From NCBI GenBank assembly GCA_036272735.1, contig DATAYF010000058.1, forward strand, positions 1 through 8,063: a stretch of DNA of 8,063 bases, written 5' to 3'. The notes under the pieces were generated by a model, which ran no database searches, was not told the origin of the DNA, and saw only the letters and a list, made by a program, of their open reading frames with translations. The first letter of the stretch is position 1, and the number at the start of each line of letters is the position of its first letter. The stretch is from DATAYF01 sp036272735. GTDB lineage: Bacteria; Chloroflexota; Ktedonobacteria; Ktedonobacterales; Ktedonobacteraceae. Positions 1-6,195 of the stretch are shown one piece after another. The position numbers were made by a program, and so were the translations under genes.

Positions 1-81
1 GATGGCAAGATCGTCGCCATCGATGTAGTCGCCGATCCTACACACCTGCACCAGTTGCGCCTTGCGATCCTGCACAACTGA
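1..81 (+). CDS. C-terminal end of an ECF sigma factor with SnoaL-like tail (partial)
   Basis: Only the last 26 residues and the TGA stop are present, and the gene enters from the left edge. The visible tail contains the pattern DGKIVAIDVVADP followed by LHQLRLAILHN. This is how many sigma-70 family ECF factors of the SigJ/ECF41 type end, because their C-terminal SnoaL/NTF2-like domain closes with a 'G-I-AI-x-VVADPxxLxxL' strand and helix. Such proteins direct RNA polymerase to stress promoters and use the SnoaL domain to modulate their own activity. The core sigma2 and sigma4 regions lie outside the window, so the call rests on the tail alone. A SnoaL-only protein would look the same here. 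No clear terminator follows. Confidence 0.6.
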   Translation, partial: DGKIVAIDVVADPTHLHQLRLAILHN

Positions 82-196
82 CGAGCCAAGACCCAACTGC
101 CAGTAGTCACCTGTTCCTTCATGTAAGGCGGGGAAGTGAGACAAAACGGAGAGCTTACTTGAAGCTATCGGTCATCGTCACTGCCAGGATATGTAA

Positions 197-1223
197 ACCA
201 TCCGTGGCGAGGTTTGATATCGCCCATCGCGTTGGTTGAACCGCAAGAACTCGATCAAGATAGGGCGCTTCTCTCCCACCGTGAGAAGCAAGATCGAGGC
301 CCATCTGCGAGAAATTCGCTTTGTGCGCTCCTTGTTGCCGATCTCGCCTCTGGTGCTGGAAGCAGGAACCTTTGATCCTCATGCACTCAAAAATCCCGAA
401 GTATTGCAACGCAAATGGCTGTACCAGAAAGGTATCAACTATGGTTTTGCGAATACCAAAGCGTATGTCCTCACGCGTGATGACTCCACCTGTCAGCAGT
501 GCAAGAGGAAGCCGAAAGATCAACGGCTCGCGCGTCCATCCCATCATCTTCCGAAGTCAACAAGGAAGCGATGAGGAAACCAATGTGGTCACGTTGTGCA
601 AGATGTGTCACGATGCTCTCCATGCAGGAACTATCACACGCAAACAGCAGGGGAAGAAAAAGGAAAATTTGCTTTATGCAACCCAGATGAATAGTATTCG
701 TGTCCAGTTGCTCAAGCAGCTTGATGCCCAAGCAACGTGGGGGTTGGTTACCAAGGAACATCGTGTGTTCGTAGGATTGCCAAAGGAGCATGTCTTTGAT
801 GCCACGATGATCGCCACGCGAGGGATCACACCAATCTTTCGCACAACAACCGTTCTCTCCAAGCGATGTGTGCCTGATGGAGACTACCAGCAAACCAAGG
901 GGATTCGCAGTGAATAACGCATCACAACGGGCAAGCTTGGGGGATTCCGCAAGTTCGACAAAGTACGCTACAAAGGCTCGGAATACTTCATCAAAGGCAG
1001 GATGTCTACAGGCTATGCCATCTTGATGGATAGTTCTGGGAAGAGAGTAGATCTGAAGCCCATTCCCCAGTTTGAGAAGATGAGGAGAGTCAGTGCTCGT
1101 TCTTCGTGGATGATGACGCAAAGAACGATGCCCATCAGGCATACCAGCGAACACATGGCGATTCATCAAACGTCGCTGAAGACCTCGTGGTTTTCTCGCC
1201 ACCTTAGTATAAAGAACTACTGA
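197..1223 (+). pseudogene. iscB: IscB-like RNA-guided nuclease, degenerate and 5'-truncated
   Basis: Three consecutive pieces of one IscB-type protein can be read. The first (from about 218) runs YRPSRWLNRKNS, then a RuvC-II segment with its acidic residue (VLEAGTFDPHALKNPE), then the first zinc pair of the HNH domain (CQQC near 492). The frame then slips by one base between about 525 and 540 and continues with VHPII, the second pair (CKMCH) and the RuvC-III motif HVFDA. A TAA at 915-917 interrupts, but the same frame goes on (RITTGKLGGFRKFDKVRYKGSEYF) to TGA at 1223. A TGA at 215-217 stands where an Arg of the 'RYRP' bridge region is expected. The PLMP domain, RuvC-I with its catalytic Asp and most of the bridge helix are missing, and the second His of the HNH 'HH' pair is Pro. 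IscB is the OMEGA-RNA-guided ancestor of Cas9 carried by IS200/IS605 elements. No matching upstream omega RNA or TnpA is seen, so this copy should be inactive. The extent of the last 30 residues is uncertain. Confidence 0.72.
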
Positions 1224-1481
1224 GCTCTACCTGGCTTGCTTCTGACCACCTTTGAGGGAATTTACCAACGGAGAGCTTTGAATTGGAAGCAACGACGTAC
1301 AACGCGCCATCGGGCTCAGATTTGTGCGTCTACCCATGTCACCGTGGAAACGACGAGCAAAGGAGCAGAAACCCTCTGTACGTCAATGCAACCAACGAAA
1401 CACCTCTCTCCGATACGAGACATGCAAATCATCGCATCATTTGCACACCCTGAAGCATGGTCTTTGTGCATTTCCGATCGT

Positions 1482-1745
1482 CTATCGTTTATCCCCCAGA
1501 ACACCAACATCTTCACGCTCTTCACACTCTTCCTTCTCCGGTGAGGGGGAGTCTTCAGGCAAGGAAGATGGAGCGACCAGGGCACGTAAGCTCACCAGGT
1601 CAGAGGGATCTTCACACAGAGAAAGCACCTCACGGATTGGCCGCTTGGTCGGAATGCGATTGTGGGCAACCGTGATCCCCAGGCGCGTATGATGGCTCGT
1701 GAGATACGTCCTCAATGGACAAGATGTCAATAAAAGAAGTTCCAT
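1482..1745 (-). CDS. Small hypothetical protein, 87 aa (doubtful)
   Basis: The frame starts at ATG (complement of 1743-1745) and ends with TAG. I do not recognise the product. The middle reads like protein (LGITVAHNRIPTKRPIREV, then LSLCEDPSDLVSLRALVAP). The C-terminal third is rich in Glu, Ser and Pro, ending in an acidic EKEECEEREDVGVLGDKR-type tail. There is no Shine-Dalgarno sequence before the ATG, and the frame stays open further upstream without an obvious start, so this could be the end of a larger decayed gene. No neighbour is close enough to suggest an operon. It may equally be a chance ORF. Confidence 0.25.
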   Translation of the reverse strand: MELLLLTSCPLRTYLTSHHTRLGITVAHNRIPTKRPIREVLSLCEDPSDLVSLRALVAPSSLPEDSPSPEKEECEEREDVGVLGDKR

Positions 1746-1821
1746 GGGGAGCGGATTTCCCAGGCAATGAATCGTCGCTTCCCACGATTGACGCCGATTT
1801 TCTCGCGTTTCGCCTCAAAAG

Positions 1822-1954
1822 GGGGTCCTGGTCACGTTCGGTAGAACGGCAGTGATGAAAAGCAATGCTGTGAGATGGATCGGCTTCTTTTGAGCTTTTC
1901 CTCTTTGTCTCCCGAGATCTGTTGAGGTTTTCCACCGAACGCGACCAGGACCCG
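1822..1954. mobile_element. MITE-like 133-bp inverted-repeat element with 6-bp flanking duplication
   Basis: The ends are 20-bp inverted repeats, 1823-1842 (GGGTCCTGGTCACGTTCGGT) against 1934-1953, matching at 19 of 20 positions. The hexamer CAAAAG stands immediately outside on both sides (1816-1821 and 1955-1960), as expected for a target-site duplication. The interior of about 90 bp has no ORF but holds a small inner pair GAAAAGC/GCTTTTC. This architecture is that of a miniature inverted-repeat transposable element moved by a transposase encoded elsewhere. I do not recognise the parent IS family from the ends. The alternative, a large imperfect RNA hairpin, would not explain the flanking repeat. 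Confidence 0.55.
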
Positions 1955-2024
1955 CAAAAGCTGCCCACATTTCACACTATTTACCAACACGATCTCCATG
2001 GTTCTCTCCGCTTTGCCGCCTCGA

Positions 2025-2780
2025 TTACGCCAGCAGTCCCCCGTCGATCGTGATCGTTGTACCGGTAATGTATGATGCCGCAGGGCTAGCGAGAAAGATG
2101 ATGGCAACCGCAATCTCTTCGGGCCGGCCATAGCGGCCAAGGGCGATGGTTGGCAGCAGACTGGCTGAGAACGGGCTCTGGGCCGGGTTCATGTCAGTGT
2201 CGATCGCACCGGGTTGCACCACATTGACGGTAATCCTTCGTGGTCCGAGATCCCGCGCCCAACCCCTGGTATACCCGGCTACAGCAGCCTTGGTGGCACT
2301 ATAGTCAGCCAGCCCCGTCGTTCCCACTCGAGAGGCGAACCAGGAGCCAACCGAGATGATGCGTCCTCCCTCACCCATGACCCGCGCCGCCGCCTGCACC
2401 GCCGTCGCCACGCCAGCAAGGTTGACCGCCATCAGCCGAGCAAATTGGGTTTCATCTCTCTCTGGATCATTCACATTCCCAAAGACCAGGATACCAGCGT
2501 TATTGACCAGAATATCAAGGTGGCCGAAGTGCTCGACCACCTGTTCAATCAACCCCGCGACCTGAACGGGATCGGCCTGATCGGCCCGAAAGGCGACGGC
2601 ACGCACGCCCTTTTCCCTGAGTTCACTGACTATGGCCTCGGCTTTCGTCGTCGAGGCAGGGTCCGTATAGCTCACGGCAACATCCGCGCCTTCCTCGGCA
2701 AGTGCCCGTGCCGTTGCGGCCCCAATCCCACGCGATCCCCCGGTGACCAATGCCACCTTTCCAGTGAATGTCTGTGTCAT
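2025..2780 (-). CDS. SDR family oxidoreductase (classical, FabG-like), 251 aa
   Basis: This is an NAD(P)-dependent short-chain dehydrogenase/reductase of classical length. In order it shows the nucleotide-binding motif TGGSRGIG (residues 13-20), the NNAG motif (93-96), the structural Asn at N120, catalytic Ser at S146, the YSATK catalytic Tyr/Lys (Y160, K164) and the PG after beta-6. It ends with the family's typical ITIDGG. All catalytic residues are present, so it should be active; the substrate cannot be told. The ATG at 2778-2780 was chosen because MTQTFTGKVALVTGG is a normal SDR N-terminus; a GTG 51 bases upstream would add an unlikely tail. The SD is weak (GGGG about 9 bases before the ATG). 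It lies 142 bp downstream of the DUF1348 gene on the same strand and may share its promoter. Base use matches the surrounding intact genes. Confidence 0.93.
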   Translation of the reverse strand: MTQTFTGKVALVTGGSRGIGAATARALAEEGADVAVSYTDPASTTKAEAIVSELREKGVRAVAFRADQADPVQVAGLIEQVVEHFGHLDILVNNAGILVFGNVNDPERDETQFARLMAVNLAGVATAVQAAARVMGEGGRIISVGSWFASRVGTTGLADYSATKAAVAGYTRGWARDLGPRRITVNVVQPGAIDTDMNPAQSPFSASLLPTIALGRYGRPEEIAVAIIFLASPAASYITGTTITIDGGLLA

Positions 2781-2922
2781 CGTTTTCTGCCCCACTCTCT
2801 TTTTCTGTTCCTGTAAGTATCCAACACTCACGACGCACTATTGGCATGATGGTTGCCACATAACAGTCCTTCCGGTTCGTCGTCTCAGAAGGATTGGCAA
2901 CGCAGAAAGGAGTGCTACGCTC

Positions 2923-3336
2923 TTAGCGGTAGCGCCGCTCAGACTCCTGAATAGGATACTCATTCGCGCTCATATCGCGCCGCTGCATGAGTCCCTCTTC
3001 ATCAAATTCCCAATGTTCATTCCCATGCGTCCGCATCCACTGCCCCGTGTCCGCATTGCGCCATTCGTACTCAAAACGCACCGAAATGCGGTTGTCGGTG
3101 TAACACCACAGTTCTTTCATCAGGCGATAGTCCAATTCTTTGGCCCATTTTCGACGGAGAAAGGCTGTGATCGCCTCGCGACCCGTCAAGAACTCCGTCC
3201 GGTTGCGCCAGTGGGAATCAGGGGTATAGGCAAGTGCAACCCGCTCCGGGTCGCGGCTGTTCCAGGCATCTTCGGCGGCTTTGACTTTCAGAAGAGCCGT
3301 GTCTCTCGTGAACGGCGGTTTCAGCGATAATGGCAT
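2923..3336 (-). CDS. DUF1348 / NTF2-like (SnoaL-fold) protein, 137 aa
   Basis: The product matches the DUF1348 group of the nuclear-transport-factor-2-like fold. It has an N-terminal helix with AEDAWNSRDPERVALAYT (21-38), the signature HWRNRTEFLTGREAI (42-56), then RRKWAKELDYRLMKELW, a strand pair (ISVRFEYEWRNADTGQWMR) and NEHWEFDEEGLM near the end. The fold forms small cone-shaped pockets, but the biochemical role of this group is not established. Family members usually run 10-20 residues longer, with a Trp/Pro-rich tail after the last conserved block. Here the protein stops at ESERRYR, and I found no frameshift that would restore a tail. ATG at 3334-3336 is preceded by a good SD (GGAG core, complement of 3343-3347, 6-base spacing). 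It is divergent from the CGNR regulator across a palindromic operator, which suggests it is a target of that regulator. Confidence 0.85.
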   Translation of the reverse strand: MPLSLKPPFTRDTALLKVKAAEDAWNSRDPERVALAYTPDSHWRNRTEFLTGREAITAFLRRKWAKELDYRLMKELWCYTDNRISVRFEYEWRNADTGQWMRTHGNEHWEFDEEGLMQRRDMSANEYPIQESERRYR

Positions 3337-3426
3337 GATCCTCTCCTCTTTTCTTTGAGAAGCGGTGCTCGTTTCTCTCTCGTGAATGGAAAAAGGGTCT
3401 TTCAGAAAAGCCCTCCTTCTGGAACG

Positions 3427-3472
3427 GCGTTTATATACAAGTCAAAGTTGATTTTGGCTTGTATATAAACGC
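3427..3472. promoter_or_regulatory. Perfect 15-bp inverted repeat, probable operator in divergent promoter region
   Basis: Left arm GCGTTTATATACAAG (3427-3441) and right arm CTTGTATATAAACGC (3458-3472) are exact reverse complements, separated by 16 bases. The arm-to-arm period is 31 bp, about three helical turns, so both arms face the same side of the DNA. The pair lies between the divergently transcribed DUF1348 and CGNR genes and just upstream of the CGNR promoter. It is a likely binding site for the CGNR regulator or another dimeric repressor/activator. There is no T-run, and the position in a divergent gap argues against a terminator. Confidence 0.65.
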
Positions 3473-3490
3473 TATCACAAAGAAATGTCC

Positions 3491-3519
3491 TTGTCAATAG
3501 CGTTTTAGCGTTGTACAAT
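3491..3519 (+). promoter_or_regulatory. Sigma-70-type promoter for the CGNR regulator gene
   Basis: TTGTCA (3491-3496) and TACAAT (3514-3519) are spaced by exactly 17 bases. The -10 overlaps the 8-bp palindrome TTGTACAA (3511-3518). The start codon of the CGNR gene lies 43 bases beyond the -10, with AAGGAAGGAG before it. The operator-like repeat ends 18 bases before the -35, a position compatible with activation or looping as well as repression. Confidence 0.6.
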
Positions 3520-3562
3520 TGAGAAGAGAAGAACACTGCCCCCTGAAGGAAGGAGCGTCACA

Positions 3563-4225
3563 ATGACGAAAGAGAGAACGGTGAGCGAAACGAAAGCCAG
3601 GGGAACAGCCAGCGATGCCCTTTTTCTGAGTGGTTCGCTGGCACTGGACCTGGTCAATACAGAGATGGTCGTACGAGGGAAAAAACGGGATGTGCTCTCG
3701 TCGCCAGATGAGCTGTCCCACTGGTGGCAGGAAGCGCTCGCGCACCACCTGGAACGTGAGCGTGTCGAGGGAGAAGCGTTGGCAATCAACTGGACGCTCG
3801 AATTGTTGGAGGCGGTAAAAGAGGTTCGGCAGGCGTTACGGACGCTGTGTACCCATCTGGTCGAAGAGCAAGCCGCGACCGCAGAAGATCTGGAGGCGCT
3901 CAACCGGGTCCTTTCCTTGGGGTACCAGTCGTTGCAACCAACTGCCCAGGGGGCGATTATTGCAGTCTATCGAGCGCATGACCAGCAAAAGGGGAGAATT
4001 CTGCTGCCCATTGCCCTGTCCGCCTTTCGGCTTTTGACAGAAGCGGAGAGACAGAGATTGCATAAATGTAAGAATGAGCGCTGCATCTTGTTTTTCTATG
4101 ATACCACGAAAAGCGGGACGCGGCAGTGGTGCAGCCTGGGATGTTTGAATCGATCTCGATCCATCCATCGTTATCAGCAGATCAAAGAGCAGACCCTCCA
4201 GAAGCAAAAGGAACTGGCCCGCTAG
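3563..4225 (+). CDS. CGNR zinc-finger / ABATE-domain transcriptional regulator, 220 aa
   Basis: The protein has the two-part layout of this family. An ABATE-like domain covers about residues 18-150 and opens with LSGSLALDLVNT, its most recognisable stretch. A C-terminal zinc finger follows: Cys169 and Cys174 (HKCKNERC), the conserved ILFFYDTTKSGTRQWC block with Cys190, then Cys194. The name-giving CGNR is CLNR here (194-197), and the last cysteine pair is C-x3-C. A basic, Gln/Lys-rich helix ends the protein. These proteins are thought to be DNA-binding regulators, with the ABATE part as sensor; ligands are not known. ATG at 3563 follows AAGGAAGGAG at a suitable distance. The gene is monocistronic as far as I can see and diverges from the DUF1348-SDR pair, which are its likely targets. 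Confidence 0.9.
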   Translation: MTKERTVSETKARGTASDALFLSGSLALDLVNTEMVVRGKKRDVLSSPDELSHWWQEALAHHLERERVEGEALAINWTLELLEAVKEVRQALRTLCTHLVEEQAATAEDLEALNRVLSLGYQSLQPTAQGAIIAVYRAHDQQKGRILLPIALSAFRLLTEAERQRLHKCKNERCILFFYDTTKSGTRQWCSLGCLNRSRSIHRYQQIKEQTLQKQKELAR

Positions 4226-4717
4226 CCATATGCTGGAGCTTGTCTCGTCTCCTCTCCTCCAACACGCTCCATGGCTGATTTGGTGTGTGCGCCGAAGTCC
4301 AGGCGCCCACTGGTGATGGTCAGCATGAGCCTTTGCTCGGGGTTGTACGCTATAAGTTGGAGGCAACCTGACTGATGCAGGATCTCCTCAAGAAGGACTA
4401 CGAGCTACTCAACCAGCTTTCGCCTGGCACAGAACCTCCCCCACCGACCATCTCTGACCCTGAACTGCACCAATGTCACTGGACAGGACACTATTCTCGA
4501 CTCCGCGGGTAAGGTCCAAAGAATCGGATTGTTCAGCTCTCCCAGTGAAGATTTTTCTCCCGGCTAAGCAGGTATTTAGCCCGTGAAGCATTTTTCAAGT
4601 ATTTGCTTCTCACTTCTCATACGCATTACCATTACCATCTCGACACATCCCTTACTCGTTTGGTGGCTTAAAGCGATTTCGACTTTGCAACAGCCCTGGG
4701 ATCTCAGCCTGCCCCCC
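4226..4717. other. Intergenic region between the two regulator modules
   Basis: Nearly 500 bases hold no family I recognise. A short stem (GTGTGCGCC 4285-4293 against GGCGCCCAC 4302-4310, one mismatch) follows the CGNR gene but has no T-run, so it is a poor terminator. One 45-aa ORF at 4375-4512 is listed separately. The final 100 bases are AT-richer and lead into the Rrf2 promoter. Confidence 0.4.
4375..4512 (+). CDS. Small unrecognised ORF, 45 aa (doubtful)
   Basis: The frame starts ATG at 4375 and ends TAA at 4510-4512; an in-frame TGA just upstream limits it. It encodes MQDLLKKDYELLNQLSPG, then a Pro-rich patch (EPPPPTISDPEL) and HQCHWTGHYSRLRG. GGAGG lies 11 bases before the ATG, rather far but usable. 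The N-terminal amphipathic helix followed by a Pro linker looks more like protein than chance, perhaps the remaining start of a longer gene. No function can be assigned. Confidence 0.25.
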   Translation: MQDLLKKDYELLNQLSPGTEPPPPTISDPELHQCHWTGHYSRLRG

Positions 4718-4746
4718 TTGACAATCCCCTCTCCTGTAACTATACT
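4718..4746 (+). promoter_or_regulatory. Near-consensus sigma-70 promoter of the Rrf2 gene
   Basis: TTGACA (4718-4723, perfect -35) and TATACT (4741-4746, 5 of 6) are separated by exactly 17 bases. Transcription should begin near 4752-4754, only about 17 bases before the ATG at 4770, so the mRNA would begin right at the Shine-Dalgarno AGGAGAGGGG. The -10 box sits at the centre of the palindrome 4726-4762, so a bound repressor would block polymerase directly. Confidence 0.75.
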
Positions 4747-4762
4747 AGTTACAGGAGAGGGG
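4726..4762. promoter_or_regulatory. 17-bp-arm palindromic operator over the Rrf2 promoter
   Basis: 4726-4742 (CCCCTCTCCTGTAACTA) and 4746-4762 are perfect reverse complements around the 3-base centre TAC. The core TGTAACT-N5-AGTTACA (4735-4753) recurs upstream of the second SDR gene. Because the predicted transcript starts inside the right arm, the full hairpin would not be made as RNA, so this is best read as a protein-binding site for autorepression by the Rrf2 regulator. The right outer arm doubles as the ribosome binding site, which may explain why the symmetry is extended there. Confidence 0.75.
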
Positions 4763-4769
4763 AAAATCC

Positions 4770-5264
4770 ATGAGAGCAAATACGCATTTCACTGTGGCAC
4801 TACATATCCTCACCTGGATGGCACTGGCATCACAACAGGTAGAGATCATGACCTCTGACCAGATCGCGGGGAGTGTCAACACGAACCCCGTCTTTATTCG
4901 ACGGATTCTGGGAAGGCTTCACAAAGCCCATCTGGTCAACGTGCAGCATGGAACGAGCGCTGGCTGGACACTGGCACGACCTCCCGAGAGGATATCTCTG
5001 CTGGAGGTCTATCAAGCCGTTGAGCAAGAGCCGCTCTTCGAGCTGCATCATACGCCTCCCAACCAGGGCTGCGTCGTCGGAAAAGGCATCCAGCCGGCAC
5101 TGAAACGCTTCTATAGCGATGCAGAGGCTGCGATGAAGCAGCAGTTTGCCCAGGTGAGCGTGGCTGACGTGTTAGATGAGACACTTACCCCTGCTTCTCA
5201 AGCGGCTTCAAAAGAAGCCAGCATCCATCGGCATAGGGAGAGCGAGCAACCAGAACCTGCCTGA
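4770..5264 (+). CDS. Rrf2 family transcriptional regulator (non-Fe-S type), 164 aa
   Basis: The N-terminus (MRANTHFTVALHILTWMAL) and the winged helix-turn-helix are those of Rrf2 proteins: MTSDQIAGSVNTNPVFIRRI (27-46), with recognition helix about 38-52 and a wing around HGTSAGW (60-66). The segment ISLLEVYQAVE follows, then HHTPPNQGCVVGKGIQPAL (93-111). Only one cysteine, Cys101, is present. The three-Cys cluster that holds Fe-S in IscR/NsrR/RsrR is absent, so this is a YwnA-like member, and Cys101 could be a redox or electrophile sensor (inference). The last 30 residues are a polar tail. ATG 4770 is preceded by GAGGGG with 7-base spacing. The gene is followed, after 181 bases, by an SDR whose upstream region carries the same operator core as its own promoter, so it probably represses both. 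Confidence 0.88.
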   Translation: MRANTHFTVALHILTWMALASQQVEIMTSDQIAGSVNTNPVFIRRILGRLHKAHLVNVQHGTSAGWTLARPPERISLLEVYQAVEQEPLFELHHTPPNQGCVVGKGIQPALKRFYSDAEAAMKQQFAQVSVADVLDETLTPASQAASKEASIHRHRESEQPEPA

Positions 5265-5314
5265 AGCTCGGCCTTCACCAGGGAGGGATTGCCATTCTTT
5301 TTTTTGCTGATCAT

Positions 5315-5333
5315 TGTAACTGACCAAGTTACA
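5315..5333. promoter_or_regulatory. Second copy of the Rrf2 operator core, upstream of the SDR gene
   Basis: TGTAACT (5315-5321), a 5-base spacer and AGTTACA (5327-5333) repeat exactly the half-sites and spacing found at 4735-4753. The outer arms present in the first copy are not conserved here, which defines the likely minimal site. It lies about 110 bases before the SDR start codon. A candidate promoter (TTGCCA 5289-5294, 17 bases, CATTGT 5312-5317) overlaps it but is weak. Confidence 0.68.
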
Positions 5334-5445
5334 TCAAAGAGAGAGAAAGACCATCCTTCTTCATCTCGCTGCACCCCAGAGGACAGCGTGCTCTCTGCTG
5401 TCGCACTTGGACATCGGAAAAACCCATTCAGAAAGAGAAAACAGT

Positions 5446-6195
5446 ATGACAAAGCTCGAAGGAAAAGTTGCCGTCATCACAGGCGGAAATAGCGGGATTG
5501 GCCTCGCCACGGCGAAACGTTTCGTTGCGGAAGGGGCGTCTGTCTATATTACTGGTCGCCGGAAGCCAGAACTGGATGCTGCTGTCCAGCAGATTGGCCA
5601 AAACATCACCGGGGTGCAGGGGGATGTTTCCAACCTTGCGGACCTTGATCGTCTGTATGCCACCGTGCTGCAGCAGCATGACCACATCGATGTCGTCTTT
5701 GCCAACGCCGGGCTTGGGAATGGAGCCCCGCTGGGGGAGATTTCCGAAGCCAGCTTTGACAAAGTATTCGACGTCAATGTCAAAGGGCTGCTCTTCACTG
5801 TGCAAAAGGCGCTCCCATTCTTGCGGGAAGGGAGCTCGATCGTTTTGACGGCATCGTCGACCACACGCAAAGTGGGACCTGCCATGAGCGTGTATGCCGC
5901 AAGCAATGCCGCCATTCGCTCCTTTGCGCGCTCCTGGACGCTCGATCTGAAGGGCCGTAATATCCGTGTGAATGCCGTGAGCCCTGGTCCAACCGTCACA
6001 TCAGGAATCAGTCGTATGGCGCAGACTGAAGAAGAGCGGCAGCAGCTTTTTGCGGCATTTGCAGCCTCTATCCCGTTGGGACGCATGGCTGATCCTGACG
6101 AAATTGCCAAAGCCGTCGTGTTCCTTGCCTCAGATGAGAGTAGTTTTGTCAATGGGATTGAACTGTTCGTCGATGGGGGACAAGCACAGATCTAA
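5446..6195 (+). CDS. SDR family oxidoreductase with Asn in place of the catalytic Lys, 249 aa
   Basis: This is a classical SDR. It shows TGGNSGIG (12-19), TGRR after beta-2 (Arg38/Arg39, favouring NADP(H)), D60 in GDV, the NAG motif (87-89), Asn111, Ser137 and Tyr150, then VSPGP and a C-terminal LFVDGG. The active site reads Y150-A-A-S-N154: the Lys of YxxxK is Asn (codon AAT), a single-base change from Lys. This Lys normally binds the nicotinamide ribose and lowers the Tyr pKa, so activity may be altered or lost; cofactor binding could remain. All other family positions and the full length are intact. ATG 5446 was chosen because MTKLEGKVAVITGG is the normal N-terminus; the upstream ATG at 5407 would add 13 unusual residues. 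The SD is weak (AAAGAGAAAA). The Rrf2 operator core upstream suggests induction when that regulator releases DNA. Confidence 0.93.
   Translation: MTKLEGKVAVITGGNSGIGLATAKRFVAEGASVYITGRRKPELDAAVQQIGQNITGVQGDVSNLADLDRLYATVLQQHDHIDVVFANAGLGNGAPLGEISEASFDKVFDVNVKGLLFTVQKALPFLREGSSIVLTASSTTRKVGPAMSVYAASNAAIRSFARSWTLDLKGRNIRVNAVSPGPTVTSGISRMAQTEEERQQLFAAFAASIPLGRMADPDEIAKAVVFLASDESSFVNGIELFVDGGQAQI

Larger units (their letters stand above)
1224..2024. other. Intergenic stretch with no convincing gene
   Basis: About 800 bases separate the IscB remnant from the SDR gene. Open frames on both strands overlap one another and lack good ribosome binding sites. The only two items that stand out are a minus-strand ORF at 1482-1745 and a short inverted-repeat element at 1822-1954, both listed separately. 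I see no tRNA, rRNA or CRISPR pattern here. The stretch looks like decayed mobile or intergenic DNA. Confidence 0.5.

Noticed and set aside
82..196. Omega RNA or missing N-terminal part of IscB
   Set aside because: I looked for the PLMP and RuvC-I motifs and for a strong structured leader and found none; the region appears unrelated or too decayed.
471..1202. Long open frame on the minus strand over the IscB region (243 codons)
   Set aside because: It is antisense to a region whose plus-strand pieces clearly match IscB motifs; its own translation shows no family features and has no SD.
2214..2816. 200-codon plus-strand frame opposite the first SDR
   Set aside because: Antisense shadow of a fully conserved SDR gene; the translation is Arg/His/Pro-rich with no motif.
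4285..4310. Terminator after the CGNR gene
   Set aside because: A stem exists but no T-run follows, and it has a mismatch; function not supported.
5262..5305. Rho-independent terminator after the Rrf2 gene
   Set aside because: The stem TGAAG/CTTCA is only 5 bp and the T-run starts about 20 bases later, so the parts do not form a terminator.
5544..6152. 202-codon minus-strand frame opposite the second SDR
   Set aside because: Shadow frame of the SDR; Ser/Arg-rich translation without domain features.
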